A stretch of DNA of 64,000 nucleotides from Coprinellus micaceus (Eukaryota > Basidiomycota > Agaricomycetes > Agaricales > Psathyrellaceae). This document shows positions 10,354 through 23,734 of this stretch, one piece after another. Both the position numbers and the translations under genes were made by a program. The notes under the pieces were generated by a model. The model saw nothing but the letters and a program-made list of their open reading frames with translations, had not been told where the DNA came from and made no database searches. The stretch covers positions 1,178,001 through 1,242,000 of the forward strand of contig OX596335.1 in NCBI GenBank assembly GCA_951394405.1. The letters run 5' to 3'. Each line of letters starts with the position of its first letter. Positions within the stretch are counted from its first letter, which is position 1.

Positions 10354-13300
10354 TCACTCAACCTGCGCTACAATCGTATGTCTTGGTCAGTATCAGATAT
10401 TCTGGTCCAAATCTACCTTGTACTCACGTCAAGCAACAACCTCCTGCCGCTCAAGATCTCCTGCACCTTCCCCTCATTCGCCGTTCCATTTACTTGACCG
10501 TTGGGTCCGTGCTTAGTCCCAGAGAAAGGTCCCAAGAGCGACGTCGGCGACCCAGGCAAAGTGTAGCTAGAGTGAGGCGAATGACTTGGCGTCGACGCAG
10601 GGGGAGTCAACGGAAAGATATCCGCAGCGCTCTGCAGCCTGACTTTCGCAGGTCCAGGTCCCAAAGATAGACTCCCGTTACTTGTTCGGAGAATGGAGCG
10701 AGGAGGGCGAGGAGGAGCAGGACCTGCGGTTTGGGTCGCTGATGTCGGCCGCGATGCAGAGCTCATCGAGTTACTGCGCGCCCTGCCTTGAGTCGCAGTG
10801 TCGATAATTAACGACGGTACACTTCTGTTCGCCGCACGCGGCGGCGGTGGAGGTGGCGGCCCCTTCGACCTCTGTGTCGAACCTGATCCAAGAGTGAACA
10901 AGTTTTGGAACGCACTGAACCCATCGACCCCGCTGTATTGATTCGGTGGCTGCGCTCTGTTCGTCGTTGTGGCTTCGGCGACGATAGGCTTATTCATGAC
11001 CCTATCGAACGTCCCATCCGAGTCTATATCGGCGTCGCTCGACTCGTCAAGCTCGTCGTCAGCTGGAAGGGTAGGCGGGTACACCGACGGCGTAGACGGG
11101 GCTGGGGAAGGGCCGTAGTCGTTGGCCATGTTCTGCCTTGATTGCCAATTCGAAAAACCCGTCGTCTTCGTAGGAACGAGGGGCGGTGGAGGAGGTGGAG
11201 GGGGTAGCCGATTCGTGAACAATTCCTCGGGATCATACACCGCAGGCTTCCTCACAGGGGAAGGTACAGGCTGAGGAACGTTCGCCGCATTATAGTTGAC
11301 GGGCATCGGGAGACTGATCCTCTCCTTACTGATACTCCTCCTTGGCTCCTTCGCACCCATCGAAGCTGACCTTGACACAGACCCGGACTTGCCCTTCCCT
11401 GCCCTATTCAACCACGTCCCGTTACTGCTCGAGTCACTCGCCGACCCGCTTCCCGAGCGCCTCAGGCCTAGGACGCCACCAGCGAAGGGATTCCTAGTAC
11501 TCCCAGTAGAGCTCGTAGGGGATTGGCCAGGTGCGCTGTTGTTGTTGTAACCGTAGCTCGATGGCGGCGGGGGAGGTCCAGGCACGATGCTGTTCACAAC
11601 ATCGCGACTCTGGCTTCGACTGTGGGTAAGAGAAGCAGAGCCAGTGTGATCTCCAGACTGCCGCCCGTAGTGGTACTTCACCGTCCCAACACCTGCAAGG
11701 CTCGTTCGAGCATCACGGGAAATAGCCTGGTGCGACTCGTAGTTCGCGTCCACAACGGGAGCAGGTTGGGTCACGGGCTGCACAGGCCGCATCTTCATCT
11801 CTGCCCTCTGTTCTGGGATCCTCCTGCTCTCAGCCCACGGCAATTCGTCGTCGCTCCCTCCAAACAACCCTGGAGGAGGCGCGGGAGGAGGCTTGCGCAA
11901 CTGCGAACCGCTGCTCCCGTTGCGGTTATGCCCAGCTCCACCCGCGGCACCCGCGCTGGCGGCAACGCCCCCACCAGCAATCGAGGGAGAGTCGAATGGA
12001 TAGCCCCCAAAGGAGGGAGGACGCTGTTGCTGCATCCCTTGAATCCACTGCTTGCGAATGTTGGATTGACGGCGACGGCGCCAGAGGAGGTACGCGATGA
12101 AGATGGCGGCGGTGATGAGGACCCCCACGGTCGCGAATATGCCTGCGGCTGCGCCTGTACGGCTGAGGAGTCTACGATTCGCAGCCCCAAGTTGATTAGC
12201 AAAGGAAGGGTACGAGGGGTAGATTGATAAGCATACCCTCGGTTTTCATCTGCACTTCCTCTCTCCAACGCACCAGGAGGGTTGGCGACGATATGCGTCT
12301 CCGTCGTAAGGCTCCCATCTGCCTCTGTACGAGTTTCTGTGACCGTCAGGAATGGGGGGATGGTTGTGGAGACAGAACCATCCTCGGTGTTCGTGATCAC
12401 GACCTGTACCGGCGAAGAGAACGTCGAGATGGGGGTGAGGGTGAGGGTTGTGGAGGTCGTCTGAGGTGTTCCGGTTTGGGAGCGGATTGTCGTGACTGCA
12501 TCGTCGCGGAGGATCGACAGTAAACGTGCGAACAGATGAAGAGGTCCCGCGATCAAGGGAGAGGTGCAAGTGCCGGGTCAACCAGATATCCCAAAGCCGG
12601 AAATGTGGGGCAAGGAAGGCGATACGCAGCGTCGAAGCCCAGTTATCCATCATACAAAGAAGCACGAAGCGTTCCCGGCGATTCAGCGCAACAAGCATGT
12701 CAAAAGAGGTCGAGGAAAGAGCACGAGGCAAAGGAGAAAGTCAGAGCATGGTCTTCGGAAGCTTTTCCCCACTCCACTCAAGCTTTGAAATCCCGGGACT
12801 CACCCGAAGTTATAGTCGTCGACGCCTGTGGCGTCGTTCCAGCATTTGGGGGCTCCCGAGTGCCCGTAGGCGGGTTGCGGGTTGTCGTTGTCGTCGTCGA
12901 GCCTGCCGGAGGATCAGAAGTACTGGTAGTGGTTCCAGGACCTGGAGGAGCGGATCCTGGCGGGGTGGTTGTGACTGTCGGAGGCGCCTCAGATGCATCC
13001 GTCGTCGCACTCGAGCTACCACCGGGTGTCTCACCATTTCCCTGAGAAGGGGGCCGTCTAGTGGTTGTAGTACCAGTGGGAGGGGGTGGGGCGGACATTC
13101 TATATGGATCATAAGTAGGCGAGGTAGCTAATCTCGAATGATTTGCTTACCCGGGAGACGATACTGTGGATGAACTCGGGGTTGGCGGGCTTATAGTGGT
13201 GGAAGGGTCGTCTACTGAAGTTTCTGAGGGAGCCGCAGGAGGGTTATTGACTGGTGGACGAGTTGGGCCAGTACTCGCGGTCGTGGACCCAGGCCCCGGG

Positions 13301-14133
13301 ACTGTATCCGGGCTCGTACTGGTCTCCTGGGTCGCCGTCTGGTAGATACAACACTCAGCAATCTATATCGCCATTGGCGGAGGTGAGCGAGAGGAACATA
13401 CCGTAGGCGCCTGGACAGGGGAGGAACTCGACACTGTTGATGAAGACTGTCATAGATATAAGCATCTCGCCCCCAGGCGCTAGAACGGGGAAAACATCGG
13501 ACGCACGCTAGTGAGAGAAATCGAAGTCGTCTGCGTCTGGTAATCGCCGTAAGCTCTTGGGAAATCCTCAATTATAGCGGTACGGCAATCTGTTACCCAC
13601 CTCAGGTGACTCTGCTTCCGTGGTAGACTCGGGTGGATGTGGAGTTACTGAGATTGTCGAGGTTCCCTATTGAGTAGGCCAGCGTCAATGTCAAGGTTTC
13701 TTGATTGCATCGTATTGGCGAAACTCACCTTGGTCGTGTTTGGAGGATCCGCTTCGCCCAGGGGTGGACGAGGGGTTGGGGAGGAAATTGTGGTAGGGGC
13801 TGGAGACGACTCCGAGGAGGGTGTCCGAGTCGTCGTAGATACGGCCGAAGTCGAGGGGGAGGGAATGGAAACGGTATCTGATGTGGTAGGATCCTCGTTG
13901 TCCAAAGTTGAACCGGTCGACACTGGACTGGATGTAGCAGACGTATCTGTCGTCGAAGGGACGTCAACAGGGCCAACTGTCGAAATGGCTGTGGATACCG
14001 CAGGAGGTTTCGTCGTGCTGACGATGTCCGTTTCCGGTATCGATGTCGGGGAGCAGACAGCAGTACCGACAGCACCGTCCGACGACGAGGCGGGGGAAGG
14101 AAGAGGGCAGGTAGTTGAGGACAACGAACTCAT
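10354..14133 (-). CDS. Mucin-like single-pass membrane protein B (paralogue of A)
   Basis: At least nine exons join in phase. Exon 1 (14133-13729, 135 codons) begins MSSLSSTTCPLPSPASSS and is Ser/Thr/Pro-rich. Several short Ser/Thr exons follow, then a module with PVQVVITNTEDGSVSTTIPP and LTVTETRTEADGSLTTETHI. The membrane segment is SRTGAAAGIFATVGVLITAA, followed by RRRRQSNIRKQW. The cytosolic tail of about 550 residues is disordered and has polyproline runs such as LPPPPPPPPLVP and GPPPPPPPRAA, typical SH3/EVH1 ligands. A GTGAGT donor at 10427 probably leads to a three-codon last exon (10362-10354); otherwise the frame stops at 10413. The [NT]GAxAGxF membrane start and xPPF[IL]T module are shared with gene A, so the pair arose by tandem duplication. 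A cell-surface sensor or scaffold role is inference. Confidence 0.75.
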
Positions 14134-15009
14134 CAGATATGAGTGAGCATCATAAGGGAAACCCGGGCGTTTCCCATTCGAAAAGAGAATAACACCCAGA
14201 AAGAAGAGCGGAAAGCTGCATGGTCGCGATTTAACACGTTGCCAAAAGGTGGAGTTAGGTCACCACTGCCGTGCGCTTCCTGTTCACCTGAGAGGAAATG
14301 ATAAGTCTGTCTCTGACCGAGAACTATGCGGCGTAACTCCTTACCCACTTGATTCTTCCATCGTACAGTGGTGGGAGACTTCGAGAAGTCCCAGAAGTCT
14401 CAGCTCCATGTTGTAGAGCAGGTTGGTTATCCGCGGAAACAGAAGCCGGGTACGCCGCCTGGTGCCGTGCGAATGTAGTTCAGGAAAGAAGGTAACACTT
14501 TGGAACAATTGGTCAGAGTGGTGTTGAACCGTACAGAGCCAACCTATGGAAATGTCGGGTGCAGTTGGAAGTCTATCAAACGTCGGTCCTAACGTGAGTA
14601 ACACCTATACTCTTGGCCTAATAGGCCATACGGCCCAGCTCTCGCTTTACGAAACCCTGCAGTGAGCACTTGCACGAACGAAGAGTGATAAGATGCACGA
14701 TTACCGTAGTCCGTGAAAGCACTATATACAGAGCAATTAATATCCAGTAGATGAGCAGTATGATGATGCGTGCTCCAACTGAGAGATAGATGCATGTCTA
14801 TTCCGGTCCATGTCACTTTGGCTCATAAGGAGAGAAACTGGCGACATACGTGAATCCCGACTCGCTCCGTGAAAGGATGGGGTATGGAAGATTAGGGCGG
14901 GTTAAATAAATGAGGTCATAAAAGAGTAACCTGAAAGGAAGGTCGTCAAGGGAAGGCTGATCGAGTGGGACAGCTGTGACGCTCACAAGAACATTTGAAG
15001 GGAGTCGGA
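14134..15009. other. Intergenic, no gene seen
   Basis: About 0.9 kb between the start of mucin-like gene B and the stop of the Rab4 gene. It should contain the promoter of B and the Rab4 3' untranslated region. Short open frames on the minus strand (14341-14604, 14589-14816) have no family features. Confidence 0.5.
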
Positions 15010-16116
<1,107 letters not shown>

Positions 16117-16350
16117 GATAGAAGTGTCAAGATAGAATACAGGCTAGATACAGAGGGGTAGATAGGAGCAGAGGGAAAGGATATGTGGAACCGAAAGAGC
16201 AGGTCGGTTGACCTCCTCATGCCCTTGTCGGTCCAGGGCAACCTTCAGCCTCCGCCGCTTGTTCTGCATGATGACGACAGCATCATCCCACGGTCCACAT
16301 ACGCTCGGCGCCAGGCCTGCCACCAGTGGGCGCTTGTTGCCTCTGTACCT

Positions 16351-17856
16351 CTACCACCCCTTCCACGGAACCCAGACGTCGACAATCTTGTCTCCCCCAC
16401 CCTCAACGATGTAGTACCAGGGGTGTGCCTGGAGGCTTTCTCAGCAAAATCATCACCAAAAGTCCCTTGAAGCTTGACATACCGCGGCAATCAAGCAGGC
16501 GTGCTGGCCAATGATGTCAACTAAGTCTCCTATCTCCAATTTGCCGTGAGGGTCACTTGCATCGACACAACTCAGAATGCCATGCTCTTGCGAGGTCTTC
16601 CCAAGCACCCACGGCTTCCCGACAACTTCTCCAAACGTACCTGACGGCCCAGTGTCCTTGCTGAACGCAATGGCACCAGCATCAATCAAAGCTTCGTCTT
16701 CCCCGTTCTTCCCTCGACCCGGATAGTATGAGACGACAGTCGCGCGGACACGCTGGGCGACTCGAGGGTAGTCAATGAGACTGGTGTGTTGTTGCTGCAG
16801 ATCAAGGACTGGGTAGTTTCCGGCGTGGAGTTCCAAAGCGCCATGCAGAACCCCTTTCAACAGCTCTCTGGCGGCAGAACCCGAGGCATGGGCGGTGGGA
16901 GTGGAACCAACGGATAGGACTAGAGGTGACGTGTTCTCACCGTTCTCAATAGCGTCTCTGTACTTTTCAAGTGCAAACCCCGCTGAGTCGTTCACCATTC
17001 GCACCTCCCCAGAAAGGTGCGATTGAGCTTCTGTCAACGACGTAGACCCGTATGCGTTTCCGGCGTGCGCGTAGAACCCGTGAAGAGACGTCGCCGGAGA
17101 CTGCAATATTGCGCCCACCAACTCTTCCATCTCCTTCGACTTAGGAGCGACACCCGCACGACTGCAATTATGTCAGCATCCGAACCTTGCAGGAAGAGAG
17201 TCACCTAACGGACTTGTAACCTCCGTTGACCTTGACAAACGCGCTCCACGGCCTAGGATGTCCCCCTGCCTTCTGAGCACCCTCTAGGAGTTGTACCTGT
17301 TGTGCATTGTCGAGGAGCAACCTCACAACACCGCCATATGGTTCTATCTCCTTCCGCAGCACGTCAAGGTCGGCGATCTTGTTCTTCGCTACCGGCAAGC
17401 CGTACAGAATCTACCAAGGCGGATTCCATCAGTTGTGCTCGGTGGTGCCAATGGTTTCCACTCACATCGTTGACGATCCCATCTTTGACCAACCCAGAGT
17501 TGAAGACCTCCCAAGCCTCCTTGATTGTCGACACGACTACAGCTTTTGTTGAGCCTTCTCGAGTTACAAGTTGCAGCCTCGTCCCTTCCGCCGTCTAACA
17601 CAAGCGTAATAAGAAGATCGCCCTCGCCCACTCCGTGAAAGGGGTCTTCCCGTACCTTATGGGTTTTCAAGTGGGCCCGAAATCCTGCTCCCCAATCATT
17701 CGCCTTCTGTATCATCGCAGCACAGTTCTCTTCGTAGACCCGACGATCGATAATAAAAGCAGGCGTCGGAATCTCATCCAGCGTCTTCCCAACGTACTCC
17801 GTCTTTAACTTCTCGTGGAGGCGCGTGTGCTCTGAGTAGTCGGATTTGTACACCAT
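16351..17856 (-). CDS. DSD1: D-serine dehydratase (D-serine ammonia-lyase), PLP and zinc dependent
   Basis: This enzyme converts D-serine to pyruvate and ammonia through 2-aminoacrylate. Exon 1 (17856-17656) has IPTPAFIIDRRVYEENCAAM and FRAHLKTHK; the Lys in HLKTHK (about residue 64) is the expected Schiff-base lysine of the fold-III, alanine-racemase-like family. Downstream are LLLDNAQQVQLLEGAQKAG, VKVNGGYKSVSRAGV, HGFYAHAGNAYG, VLSVGSTPTAH, ELHAGNYPVLDLQQ and, near the C-terminus, GQHACLIAAAHPWYYIVEGG. The His and Cys in HAC match the catalytic zinc ligands of eukaryotic D-serine dehydratases. All exons join in phase, ending WVPWKGW. It is followed head-to-tail upstream by a RidA gene, whose known substrate is the 2-aminoacrylate made by such enzymes. 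A D-threonine aldolase is the main alternative; the HxC and PWYYIVEGGGD features favour Dsd1. Confidence 0.9.
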
Positions 17857-18088
17857 TGCGTTTGTGTTGCGTCACGTTGGGGGGTAGTTGAGATGGGTAA
17901 AGAAGCAGAGAGCAACCCGGTAGCTACTTAAATGACTAGATTGCTTTGCATCATGCCGGACCGGCGGCTCTTATGTTTTGGCGCCTATCTAAGGACCAGC
18001 ATCGTGATGCCTTGGTTCAACTTGAAGGGAGAACACCTATCCCTAATGGCCGAATCCCTTTGCTATTAGTTCACGTGCGGTAATGCTA

Positions 18089-18676
18089 CTATACAGCTGC
18101 GATGGCCTCGATCTCCACATCGACATCATTGGGCAGCTTCGCAGCCTGAATGCACGTCCTTGCAGGCTTCGGTGCGGGGACCAACTGGTAGTAATCTCAC
18201 ATGAGACGTAGAGGGAACGAGGGGCAGAGAACCGTACCTTCTCGTACACTTTATTCATTTCTGCGAAATCGTCCATATTCTTGAGGTACACATTGACCTT
18301 CACAACATTATCCCAGGACGTCCCGGCAGCCTTCAACACATTCCCGACGTTCTTCAGGACTGCCTCCTAACGACGTGGGGAGAGAGGGTCAGAAACTCGA
18401 CCTCGGAGAAACGGTGTGGGACCGACAGTTTTGTCCTGGATGCTGCCTTGGATGAGATTGCCGGCACCGTCGATGGGTGTCTGCCCGCTCACAAAGACGA
18501 GTCCGGGTATCTTCGTCGCATGTGCTGTCAGGCGCAGAAGGCGCGTAGTGTCAGTTTGAACACAATCTCAATAGGCCACGTATAATCCGCTTATCAGGGG
18601 CTCAAGAAGGGCGGCACTTACACAAAATGTGAGAAAATGCGGCGTTTTCCTCTGCGTTGAGGTGTTCAACAGACAT
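18089..18676 (-). CDS. RidA/YjgF/UK114-family enamine/imine deaminase
   Basis: About 130 residues in several exons: [17 protein letters not shown], then [20 protein letters not shown], then [20 protein letters not shown] and [20 protein letters not shown], and finally [20 protein letters not shown] followed by AIAAV. The Arg in PARTCIQ and the Glu in VEIE correspond to residues needed for imine hydrolysis in active RidA proteins, so this is probably the catalytic subgroup. The protein hydrolyses 2-aminoacrylate and related enamines made by PLP dehydratases, preventing damage to other PLP enzymes; it is usually a homotrimer in the cytosol or mitochondria. It lies 233 nt upstream of D-serine dehydratase on the same strand, a metabolically meaningful pairing. 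No clear mitochondrial leader is seen. Confidence 0.9.
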
Positions 18677-19443
18677 GATTGATATCGAGGCAAAGGATAG
18701 GTTCAAGGATGGGGATCGATGAATGGCGGAAGCAAAGGTGATGAAATTGTGAAGGCAGGGGAAGGGCTATCCGTATAACATGGGTGGCGCTAGCCGCGGA
18801 CCGCTCGCTGCACGAATATTATAGAATGTGACCTACATTGCCCGCTTCTTTACCGGGAAGGAATGCCGTGTCAGGTGTATGCCCCACGTACTATAGTGGT
18901 TCCTGCCTAGAAAGAAGTCACATCGCCGTCACTTACTACGCTTCTCCGACTGAACTGGACTCATCCCTAGCGATCATCCGTAGCAGCGTCGCGAAGACAT
19001 CGAGGTGTATCATAGATCTTTCCATCTAATCGCTCGTAAGCCACTCGACCAAGTTCGAAGGGTGAGATCTTGAGGATACCTGCTCCAGCGTTGACCCCAC
19101 GTCTCCAATCCCCCGGTGGCGTCTATGAAAAATGTGCTTGAAGCACAGTAAACAATTACTTTCTTGTGGCATAGTCTAACAGGATTGAGCGGAAAGATGC
19201 AATCGGAGAAAGAAAATGGAAAGGAGCGTAACCTGCCTCTAATATTCGATGGGAAACAATCGAGTCGGAGGCGGCTCCATGGATTAACATTCCTTTTCTT
19301 GAGGAAAGTAGGGGTGATTTGACCTGCAGCAAAGAGAAAGGAATCTAGAAACTGTTTTGGTACAATCAACATCTAACCCATCGTAGCTCCAGGGCCCTCT
19401 CGTCCTAGAAGAATTCGAGCCCGAGAAGCGACGGACCGACGCT
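18677..19443. other. Intergenic, no gene seen
   Basis: About 0.77 kb between the RidA start and the stop of the splicing-factor gene on the same strand. Expected to contain the RidA promoter and the 3' untranslated region of the upstream gene. Confidence 0.5.
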
Positions 19444-21629
19444 TTACTGGTGGGCCTGCATGATCGCATCCGAGATGAAGGCGGCGGTGATCTGTCGACC
19501 CCCAAACCAACGGCCATTGAGACCTTGAATAGCGTCCTTGGCAGAATCGATGCTGTCGAACTTGACATATATCTCTCCCTGTTGTAATTGAGACGCATGT
19601 CTGAAAAGGAATCAAAAAGAACTGACCTCGGAGTCCCTCTCAACCTTGAGTGCCGTAACTGGTCCATACTTGCTTTCGCACTCTCCCTTGACTTCGTCAG
19701 CTAGTTCTTTGTCCCAGTTAGCCTCAGTCTCTCTACAAAAGATCGGTCAGCGGAATTTCAGCCAAGTGAAAGCGGAGGATGGCTCACTCCTCGGGGTTGA
19801 ACATGTTCCTCAAGAGAACAGAGCGCGACTGCATACTCTGGGGAATATTGGGTTTGCTGCTGTAGAAGCATCAGCATGTGAGCGACCCGGCGAAAAGACA
19901 TGCTTACACGGGCTCTGGGATGGCGGGATGTTCAGTCCTAGCAAGTTTCTGCATTAGCGCTTGACGGGATGCAGCGTTCAAGTTACCACCTGAAGTAAAG
20001 CATGAGACATGTATCGCAAAAAAGGAAGAGTCGCTTACCGCCAGATTCATCAAGGGAGTCTGTCTGAGCGTAGCCTCGGGTACTTCCCTTCTCGTGGACG
20101 GTGTTTACGCGTAGCTATGATAGATGTGAGCAAGGGTCAAAACGCCCACAGAAAGAAAGGCATACAGTTCGACCAGCAAGTTCAAACCCTTCCATTTGTT
20201 CCAGGGCCATCCTGGCGTCTTCGGGTCGCTTGTACCTGCACATGGACGTTAGGGCGGGGAGACCGCGAAGCGACATTACTCACTGGATGAAGGCATAGCC
20301 TTTGCTTCGGCCCGTCGTAGGGTCACGATGAAGATCAACGAACTCCAGCTCCCCGAATGGTTCGAAAACCTGTCTGATGTCGGACTCCGTCAAGTTGAAA
20401 TGCAGTGATCCTACGTAAAGGCTGTATGGTGTGTTAGTTGCGGGAAGCATGGATGATAACAGGATCCTTACATTGCACCATGGGATGCTGTCACTCCTGG
20501 AGGGAGGTGGAGGCTCCTGAAGAAGCGCATTAGCAAGATATAGCGATTGGATGAGAATTTGAACATACCCATCACCTGCATGCGTCTTGTTCCTCTCAGA
20601 TTCGGTCAGTTGGACCATAATGGGCAAACCCATAACGATAGTCCCTGAAAGAGCTATCGCCTTTTCAACTAGTTCAATGGTGCGGAACTCAACGTAGCCA
20701 ATGCTGTTCAGAGATGAGTAACGGTACACAGTGGAAAGTCAGGAGGCGCACCCTTTGGAGCGACGAGAAAGCCTATCCGTAACAATTCTCGCATCCATAA
20801 CAGAACCCTCGCCGAGCTTGTCTTCGAAGAAATAACCTAAATCTCTTGCAGTCAACCGGGCAGCAAGCTGGGAGACAAACACGGAGCGTGCTTCAGAGTC
20901 ATCTTCCTTGGGTTCGTCGGGGTTGTATTCCTCTTGAGGTTCCAGAGCTGGGGTTCGCCTGAGCGGAGGAGGAGGTCCGCTAAGAACATGTTAGAACAGC
21001 CCCATGCAATTCGGATCCTGACTCACCCCATCGGACTGCGAGTCCGGCGCCTTCTATCCCTGTCGTCGTAGTCCCGACGAGGGCGTCGATCGCGCCTGTC
21101 CCGGTTCCTAGGTGAGTCGTCATAGTCGCGAGAGCCATTCCTGTGGTCACGCTCAGAAGGACGAGGACTAAGCGCAGATGCAGTTGCAGGTGTAGGTATG
21201 CCTTCATCGCCATCGTCAGACCTCTTTCGTTTAGTGCGGTCGTCAGGAGCGTCGTCGTCTTCAGGTCTCTTGCGTCTGCGATCTCTATCTCTGTCTTCTC
21301 TCTCGCGGTCTCTGCGACCATTGGCGCTGCGATCGTCACGGTCATCACGTCGTCGGTCCTTCTCCCTGTCGCGGTCCCTGTCTCGTCGGTCACGAGAACG
21401 ATCCCTGTCGCGGTAGCTGCGCTCGCTTATTCTATCCCTACTTCTGCTGCGTCTCCTCCTGTCGTCGTCTCTCTTCTCGCTGCGGCGACCCTTCTTATCC
21501 CTTGAGGCGGACCTGTTGGATCTTCAAATTGGGGAAAATGTTAGGAACAGCCCCAGAGGGTTGGCATTCCACTTACGACCGACGAGTGGGAGACTTGTCC
21601 ACTTCCATTTTACCGTTCTCAGAGGACAT
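19444..21629 (-). CDS. RS-domain, triple-RRM splicing factor (RBM39/CAPER, Rsd1-like)
   Basis: The N-terminal third (about 21629-21020) is an Arg/Ser/Asp-rich RS-like domain with many RDRDR and RRSRSRDR runs. RRM1 contains ARSVFVSQLAARLTARDLGY and SKGIGYVEFRTIELVEKAI; RRM2 contains LYVGSLHFNLTESDIRQVFE and GRSKGYAFIQYKRPEDAR. A linker with RSVLLRNMFNPEE leads into a third RRM with GEIYVKFDSIDSAKDAIQ and GLNGRWFGGRQITAAFI, the U2AF-homology motif; the protein ends SDAIMQAHQ. This order of RS, RRM, RRM and UHM is diagnostic for RBM39/Rsd1, which binds U2AF65/SF3B1-type partners and helps choose 3' splice sites in the nucleus. About eight short introns are present. The start at 21629 is the first ATG in a good context: MSSENGKMEVDKSPTRRS. 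Confidence 0.9.
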
Positions 21630-21963
21630 TAGTGAATTTCGAGGTTTTGTAGTGACTGTTGGCGTCTGAGAGGTGAGAATTGAGAATTCTCGGGGCTGAG
21701 TCGACAGCCTGGGGGTGCTTGGCTTTGTTTGGACAGGTGCACAGCGCCCCTCAAGACTCGAGGCTCTCCCTTACCAAAACGGTGGAACTGGGATATAGTC
21801 GTCAAATGGCGGGTATGTTTAAATTTATGGTATACTAGCATAGTACATAAGCGTGTAAGCAGTAGATAAAAAAGGTTTGTCTCGTAAATAATAAACAAGG
21901 AGTCGACAGCGAAGGGGATACAAGGCTTGTCGACGGCGGTACACTTGCCAAATTGGCCCAGGG

Positions 21964-23443
21964 TCATGAAATTTCGTTGAATGAAGCTTCGTTAATGGGG
22001 GGTAGCTCCAGTTCCAGCCTTCCGCTGGGAAGGTTCGTGTTTCCGAGATTGTTGGTTGCCTCTGAAATAGCTTCCCGAACTGCAGTAAGTTTTGTTAGCT
22101 CCTATGCACGTTGTCCATGTAATGATTGACTCGCCTTTTGCCTTAAATTGACCGTGCTTGGTCTCGAAGTCATTGAAAGTATCTTCCAGCTTTCTCCGTT
22201 GCCGTGTGATCGTTTCCTCAATCCGGTGCAGGTGTTCTGCCTCCAAGCGAAGCTGATCCACGCCTTCCTTCACTTGTTCATGCAGGTCATTAAGGGCATG
22301 AATCTGGTCGAGGTAAAGCGTCCTGACTTCACCCCAGGTACCTGATTAAGAGTTACTCAGAGAGGCTCAAACTGCTAGAAGTGGAGCCGCCTTACCTGAG
22401 GCTTGAACCTGCCTTGCCGCAGCAGCATACTTGGATATTTGTTGATCTAATTCCTGAGCATCTGCCCAGGACACCCTCTTCGCCAGGTCGCTATTACTGC
22501 GCCTGAGGGCACTTCGCCTCCGACGAAGCTGACCTCCACCAGAGGTTCTATCTCCGCCATCGCTACCAGGAGTGTTGGCACCCGACTCTGGGTCATTGGG
22601 AGGCACTTCAGAGTCAATAAACCGGTCGACACGTTCCCCAGCCAGAGGGTCAATGATTGGGGAAGGTTCAAGACCGTACTCCTCGCGTTGCGCAACGAGA
22701 AGCAACGGGAGCGGAGGAGGCGAGAACACCTGAGGGGAGGTTTCTTGTTGAATTGCCGTCGGAAGGGAGACGCTTCGCTTGGTCCGCAAAGGCTTCTCCG
22801 TCGGTGGTCGCGATTTGCTCTGTCGTTTCTCGGCGTTTGGTTGGGTCGAAGCGGGCCGGGACATGGGTGGTGTCTTCGGAGCAGGAAGTAGGGCTTGAGA
22901 CCGATGTTGAGTAACCCTGCTTTCCCGCTGAGCTGAAATACGCTTTGCTTCCTTGGCCGCGACACGCTTCTGCTGCTCCCTGAACCATTTCTCCATCTCC
23001 TTCAACCGGAAGTCGGAGGGTGCCGCAAGGGATTGGAAGACGAAGGCACCTCCGTTCGTGGCCTTCTTCGAGCTGGTAGAGATGTTTCCAAGCCTTTGGC
23101 ACTTTCGAATCATCCTATCCTTCAAGTGCCTTATTTGCATTAGCCTCTCCCAGTTTATCGTGGCCTTCTTCGTAAGTTCGTAGGTTTCCAGCTTCAAGAG
23201 GTAATCATACATGGCCGCTGTTCCGGGTGGCAACAACACCTACAGAACCACACTGGTCAAAACTGTACTCGTTAAAAAGGGGGAAACACTCTAGCCCACC
23301 TTGAATTCGTCTGGCGTGTCCGTCGTCTGAACATATCGCCATCCCGGTGGGGAACCGGAACTCTGGGGTTCGAGCTGACCTCGCACCGGGCTTGGGCGTA
23401 GGTGCTCGGGATTTCGGCCAGAATTGGTCGGAGGGGGTGCCAT
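21964..23443 (-). CDS. Conserved-looking coiled-coil protein, unknown function
   Basis: Four exons. The first gives MAPPPTNSGRNPEHLRPSP with a Pro-rich start. The 290-codon central exon holds YDYLLKLETYELTKKATINW, a basic coiled-coil with KEMEKWFREQQKRVAAKEAK, and a disordered Ser/Pro region with PPPLPLLLVAQREEY and RRRRSALRRSNSDLAKRVSW. The third has DQIHALNDLHEQVKEGVDQL and RIEETITRQRRKLEDTFNDF, a strong heptad pattern. The last encodes VREAISEATNNLGNTNLPSG and ends NEASFNEIS. I do not recognise a named family; an RNA- or cytoskeleton-associated scaffold would fit the basic coiled-coils but is speculation. It is divergent from PEX16, sharing a 291-nt intergenic promoter region. Confidence 0.75.
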
Positions 23444-23734
23444 TTTGGGGGGGATTCGATATGAGGGACTGGCCCCTGCTTAAAATGCAGGCTCACCAGA
23501 GCCTGGCATACGATATGGGTCGCTGAGTCTTGAGAGGAAGTTCAAGCCGTGCCAGTGAAGCACCTGACGTATCTGGTGCCATCAAATTCGTGTGAACACC
23601 GGCTACAGCAGAGCTGGGGTAACGGCGTCGGAATCACGTTCCAGGTCCCTCACTTCAATAACCCCGACCGGTGCTGTTTACCTTCGACTTGCTTCAATCT
23701 CTATTCCTTCTCTGGTCTGCTTGACTCGAATGCT

